A stretch of 61,801 bases of DNA from CAZFHZ01 sp964519015. Its GTDB lineage: Bacteria; Blakebacterota; Blakebacteria; Blakebacterales; CAYUVJ01. Both the position numbers and the translations under genes were made by a program. Below the pieces are notes generated by a model, which saw nothing but the letters and a program-made list of their open reading frames with translations, had not been told where the DNA came from and ran no database searches. Position 1 is the stretch's first letter. Each line of letters opens with the position of its first letter. Positions 58,810 to 61,801 of the stretch are shown here, one piece after another. The DNA lies in contig CAZFHZ010000007.1 in assembly GCA_964519015.1 (NCBI GenBank), forward strand, positions 1 through 61,801, given 5' to 3'.

Positions 58810-61494
58810 TCACTCCTCCCGCAGCGCGCTGGCCGGATCGATCCGGAGGATCCTCATCGCGGGGAGCAGGGCCGCAGCGGCGGTCGTCGTCGCCAGAACG
58901 GCGAGAACGATGAGAAAGGTCGGAGGGTCTGTAGGTCCGACTCCGTAGAGCATCCCGATCAGCAATCGGGACGCCGCCAGTGAGATCAGCAGGCCGATGA
59001 GAATCCCGATCGCCGCCGGACCGATTCCGTACCGGCTCGTCTCCCGGAGGATCCGGGCCTGGTCGGCACCCAGCGCGATCCGGATCCCGATCTCCCGGGT
59101 CCTCTGTCCCACCGCGTGGGCTACGAGCCCATACGTGCCGATGGCGGCCAGCAGCAGCGCGACCACACCGAACAACCCCAGCAGGTGAGTCGGGACTCTC
59201 CATAACATCATGGCATCGGAGACCACAGCCTCCATCCTCCGGGCCTCGGTGACCAGCACTCCTCCGTTCAGGGAAGCGGCCAGCCCACGGACGGTCGCGG
59301 TCCATTCCGAGGTCTCGCCCGTCCCATGGAGGACCAGCCGGGCGGTGTCCGTGACGCTATAGGAAGTGAACGGAGCCTGTGAGATCGGGACGTAGAGTCG
59401 CTGCCGGATCGGATCCAGTACCCCGTTGTGCCGGAGGTCGCCCGCGACCCCCACGATCTCCATCCACTCCTCTTCGCCGTAGAGGCGGACCTGTTTCCCG
59501 ATCGGGTCCTCCCCCGGCCAGAAAAGGCGGGCCATGGTCCGGTTGACCATCGCCACCGGCCGGGCATCCGCCCGATCGTCGCGGGTGAACACCCGTCCCC
59601 GGACCAGAGGGATCCCCATGGCCTCGAACCAGCCAGGGGTGATCTCCTGAATCTCGGCGATCGGGGCCTCACCTATGGTCTCGACCTCGCGGCCGGCGAT
59701 CTGGATCGACAGGTTGCCCATGCGATCGACCAGGGGCAGGCATTCCCCGACGGCGGCCTCATGGACATCCGGCAGCCGGGCCACCTCATCCACCAGTTCC
59801 TGATAGAAGCGGGCCCGCCGGACGGAGTCTTCCTCCGGGAACTCATCAACCGGCAGGTTGACTTGCAGGGAGAACCGGTCCCGGACCTGGAACCCCAGAT
59901 CCAGGCCGTGAATAACACTCAAGCTGCGGAGCATGACACCGGCACCGATCGAGAGCGCGCAGGCCAGGGCGACTTCGGCCGCGACCAGAACCTGGCGGGT
60001 GGCCAGGCGTCGTCGTCCCATCGTCAGGGATCTCCCCCGTTCCTGGAGACAGGAACTGGGATCGCGACGGGCGCCCTGCCGCGCCGGCAGGAGGCCGAAG
60101 AGCAGACCGACGCCCAGGGTCACCGCCAGCGTGAAGAACAACATACCCGTATCCAACCGGACTTCTTCGATGCGGGGCAACGAGGAGCCCAGCCCGGCCA
60201 CCAGCGAATCGATCCCCAGCCGGGCGACTGCAATCCCCGCCAGACCCCCGATCAGGGCCAGCAGCAGGTTCTCGATCAGGATGAGCCTCACCACCCGCCC
60301 TCGACCGGCGCCCAGCGCCCCCCGGATCGCGATCTCACGCCGTCGCAACTCACCTCTCGCCAGTTGCAGGCCGGCGACGTTGGATCCGGCGATCAGCAGG
60401 ATGAAAACGACCGCCCCCAGCAGGATCAGGAGCGGGAGCCGGGTATCGCCGACCAGCTGGTCGGAGATCGGACGCAGGTCGAACCAGGGCTGGAATCCCC
60501 GGTAATACTGGGGCCAGGCGGCAACCATCCGATCGCCCTGCGACCGTATCTCCGCTCGGGCTTCGTCCAGCCTTACACTGTCGGCCAGTCTCGCGAAGCC
60601 GCGATAGCGATGGTTGTTCCGGGGCTCCGGTGCGGCTGGATCGAGGTGCAACGGGATCCAGAAGTCCCGGCCGGGCGCGGGGAAGAAGAAGCCCGGGGGC
60701 ATGACCCCGACGACGGTCGGGCTGAACCCTTCGACCCGGATCGGACGCCCGATGATATCCTTCTCGCCCCCGAACCGGTCCCGCCACAGGCGGTGGGAGA
60801 TGACGACCACGTCTGGAGCCCCAGGGAGGGCGTCCTGAGGAGTGAAGAACCGGCCCAACCGGGGCACTACGCCCAGCAGGGGGAAGAGGTCCCCGGTCGC
60901 CCTCACCCCCCGAATGAGATCCGGACGGTCCGGACCGGCCAGAAGGACGGTGACATAGTCGATGATCGCGACCCCGGACAGGGTCTCGGACTCGCTCCGG
61001 AAGTCCCAGAACTCGGCTTCGGAGACGTTGGCGTAAGAGGAGTTCTCATTGAAGTACTCGAGGGCGAGGATACGATCCGGCTCCCGGTAGGGAAGTGGAT
61101 TCAGCAGAACGTGGCTCACCAGGCTGAACATGGCCGTAACCCCGCCGATACCCAGCGCCAGCGTGCCGATCTCGGTCAGGGTGAGGGCCGGCGTCCGGCG
61201 GAAGATACGGAAGGCGAAACGCAGGTCCTGGACGAGGTCGAACCGGCTCCGCCGGCGCCGCTGGTTGCGGCGACGGCGCTCCCCGATGGTCAGACAGTCC
61301 TGGTGATAGGCCCGGCGGTCGCCGAAGCGACGCTCCGCCTCGGCCCGAGCCGAGACCGGGTCGAGTCCGGAGGTGATGAGCTCCTGGGTCGTCCGCTCAA
61401 GATGGAAATCGAGTTCCTCGTCGACCGCCTTGATCACGTCCCGGCGCCTCAGCAGCAGGTTCCAGGCCCGTCGTACACCGGGGAGGAGTGTCAT
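58810..61494 (-). CDS. ADOP-type ABC permease with N-terminal prefix domain
   Basis: This is an 894-residue permease. The prefix domain (A-V-D-E-E-L-D-F-H-L-E, then A-E-R-R-F-G-D-R-R) and an Arg-rich stretch (R-R-R-R-N-Q-R-R-R-R) open the protein. Two MacB-core/FtsX units follow, marked by E-I-A-I-R-G-A-L-G-A-G and E-I-G-I-R-I-A-L-G-A, ending R-I-D-P-A-S-A-L. The start is ATG 61494 with AGGAGAACTCCCC ahead. It follows the PadR gene by 19 bases rather than by an overlap. No ATPase is encoded nearby. Confidence 0.92.
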   Translation of the reverse strand: MTLLPGVRRAWNLLLRRRDVIKAVDEELDFHLERTTQELITSGLDPVSARAEAERRFGDRRAYHQDCLTIGERRRRNQRRRRSRFDLVQDLRFAFRIFRRTPALTLTEIGTLALGIGGVTAMFSLVSHVLLNPLPYREPDRILALEYFNENSSYANVSEAEFWDFRSESETLSGVAIIDYVTVLLAGPDRPDLIRGVRATGDLFPLLGVVPRLGRFFTPQDALPGAPDVVVISHRLWRDRFGGEKDIIGRPIRVEGFSPTVVGVMPPGFFFPAPGRDFWIPLHLDPAAPEPRNNHRYRGFARLADSVRLDEARAEIRSQGDRMVAAWPQYYRGFQPWFDLRPISDQLVGDTRLPLLILLGAVVFILLIAGSNVAGLQLARGELRRREIAIRGALGAGRGRVVRLILIENLLLALIGGLAGIAVARLGIDSLVAGLGSSLPRIEEVRLDTGMLFFTLAVTLGVGLLFGLLPARQGARRDPSSCLQERGRSLTMGRRRLATRQVLVAAEVALACALSIGAGVMLRSLSVIHGLDLGFQVRDRFSLQVNLPVDEFPEEDSVRRARFYQELVDEVARLPDVHEAAVGECLPLVDRMGNLSIQIAGREVETIGEAPIAEIQEITPGWFEAMGIPLVRGRVFTRDDRADARPVAMVNRTMARLFWPGEDPIGKQVRLYGEEEWMEIVGVAGDLRHNGVLDPIRQRLYVPISQAPFTSYSVTDTARLVLHGTGETSEWTATVRGLAASLNGGVLVTEARRMEAVVSDAMMLWRVPTHLLGLFGVVALLLAAIGTYGLVAHAVGQRTREIGIRIALGADQARILRETSRYGIGPAAIGILIGLLISLAASRLLIGMLYGVGPTDPPTFLIVLAVLATTTAAAALLPAMRILRIDPASALREE

Positions 61495-61513
61495 GGGGAG
61501 TTCTCCTGCCCTC

Positions 61514-61801
61514 TCAGGTGGTCGCCAGGATACGGGCCACCGTGTTCACATACCGCTCCCAAACGGCGGCCCGTTCGTGCAATTGCGCCCGCCCGGCCGC
61601 CGTCATCCGGTAGTATTTAGCCCGGCGGTTGTTCTCGGAGGCTCCCCATTCCGCTTCGATCAGCCCCCGTTCCTCCATCCGATGCAGCGCCGGGTAGAGC
61701 GCCCCCTCCTCGATGTTCAGGTCCTCTCTGGAAGTGGTCCGCAGCCAGTGCATGATGTCGTAGCCGTGCCGCGCTCCCGACTGCAGGGCTTTCAGCACCA
61801 G
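61514..61801 (-). CDS. PadR family regulator, 5' end cut by window edge
   Basis: The frame is open to the right edge, so the N-terminus is missing. The visible part has L-K-A-L-Q-S-G-A-R-H-G-Y-D-I, then I-E-E-G-A-L-Y-P-A-L-H-R-M-E, then the wing N-N-R-R-A-K-Y-Y-R-M-T, and ends Y-V-N-T-V-A-R-I-L. It is closest to the PadR at 17833-18171 (the same N-N-R-R-A wing and Y-V C-terminus). It precedes and probably controls the ADOP permease at 58810-61494. Confidence 0.92.
   Translation of the reverse strand: MVLKALQSGARHGYDIMHWLRTTSREDLNIEEGALYPALHRMEERGLIEAEWGASENNRRAKYYRMTAAGRAQLHERAAVWERYVNTVARILATT

Noticed and set aside
59428..61620. Plus-strand 730-codon open frame
   Set aside because: It is antisense to the ADOP permease at 58810-61494 and has the same His/Gln/Pro-rich composition as the other shadows.
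1..61801. CRISPR arrays, insertion sequences, integrases, tRNA-linked attachment sites
   Set aside because: No regularly spaced repeats, transposase or recombinase motifs, or tRNA genes were seen on either strand by eye.

Overview
The window is a 61.8 kb piece of a high-GC bacterial chromosome. It is almost wholly coding, with about 42 protein genes, and I found no rRNA, tRNA, CRISPR array, transposase or phage gene. Four very long MacB/FtsX-type orphan permeases of the ADOP class (three of them paired with a small PadR regulator), a VPS10/BNR-repeat exported protein, TldD with an export signal, M14/M64/M81/C69 exported peptidases and DUF2723-type membrane glycosyltransferases together suggest Acidobacteriota or Gemmatimonadota. 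This is inferred from gene content only. A run of 10 Ns at 45969-45978 shows a draft or metagenome-derived scaffold.

Layout. 1-450: a truncated TPR-type lipoprotein. 644-4345 (minus): an operon for surface or extracellular glycan work (thioredoxin-fold exported protein, FkbM methyltransferase, membrane-anchored beta-propeller protein, acyltransferase-3), whose junctions are 4-base NTGA overlaps. 4543-5841: an MFSD1-like MFS transporter, then a 379-base non-coding stretch with a tiny ORF behind an almost perfect Shine-Dalgarno sequence. 6221-8692: an ADOP permease without a PadR partner. 8835-9953: M29 aminopeptidase, divergent from threonine synthase (10067-11584). 11586-13112: M81 (MlrC-like) lipoprotein. 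13217-17546 (minus): an overlapping three-gene operon of M14 carboxypeptidase lipoprotein, HEAT-repeat protein and degenerate HD-GYP protein; the last two share a homologous N-terminal domain. 17833-20891: PadR plus ADOP permease behind a palindromic operator. 21015-23780: large M14-type lipoprotein. 23902-26794: TldE and an exported TldD. 27009-27710: peptidase E. 27769-28440: lipoprotein with a carboxypeptidase-regulatory-like domain. 28565-29914: RsmB. 29949-31448: M64 peptidase. 31592-34608: ADOP permease plus PadR. 34919-40435 (minus): asparagine synthase, GT2 glycosyltransferase and DUF2723/TPR glycosyltransferase, next to a broken gene at 40572-40766. 40907-41956: DUF2891. 41973-46067: VPS10-like protein and MeaB. 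46170-47549: lone HlyD-type adaptor. 47827-51150: two convergent C69 dipeptidases. 51258-58668 (minus): an operon of gcvPA, gcvPB, an AcoX-like NAD-kinase-family protein, two SDRs and a PEMT-type methyltransferase fused to HEAT repeats. 58810-61801: ADOP permease and a PadR cut by the window edge.

Working together: the window is dominated by exported or lipid-anchored peptidases, intracellular di/oligopeptidases (M29, PepE), an MFSD1-like carrier (a family that includes a dipeptide transporter) and glycine/threonine metabolism. This fits a heterotroph feeding on proteins and peptides, with PadR-controlled permeases and surface glycosylation genes interspersed. That picture is inference from families, not demonstrated function.
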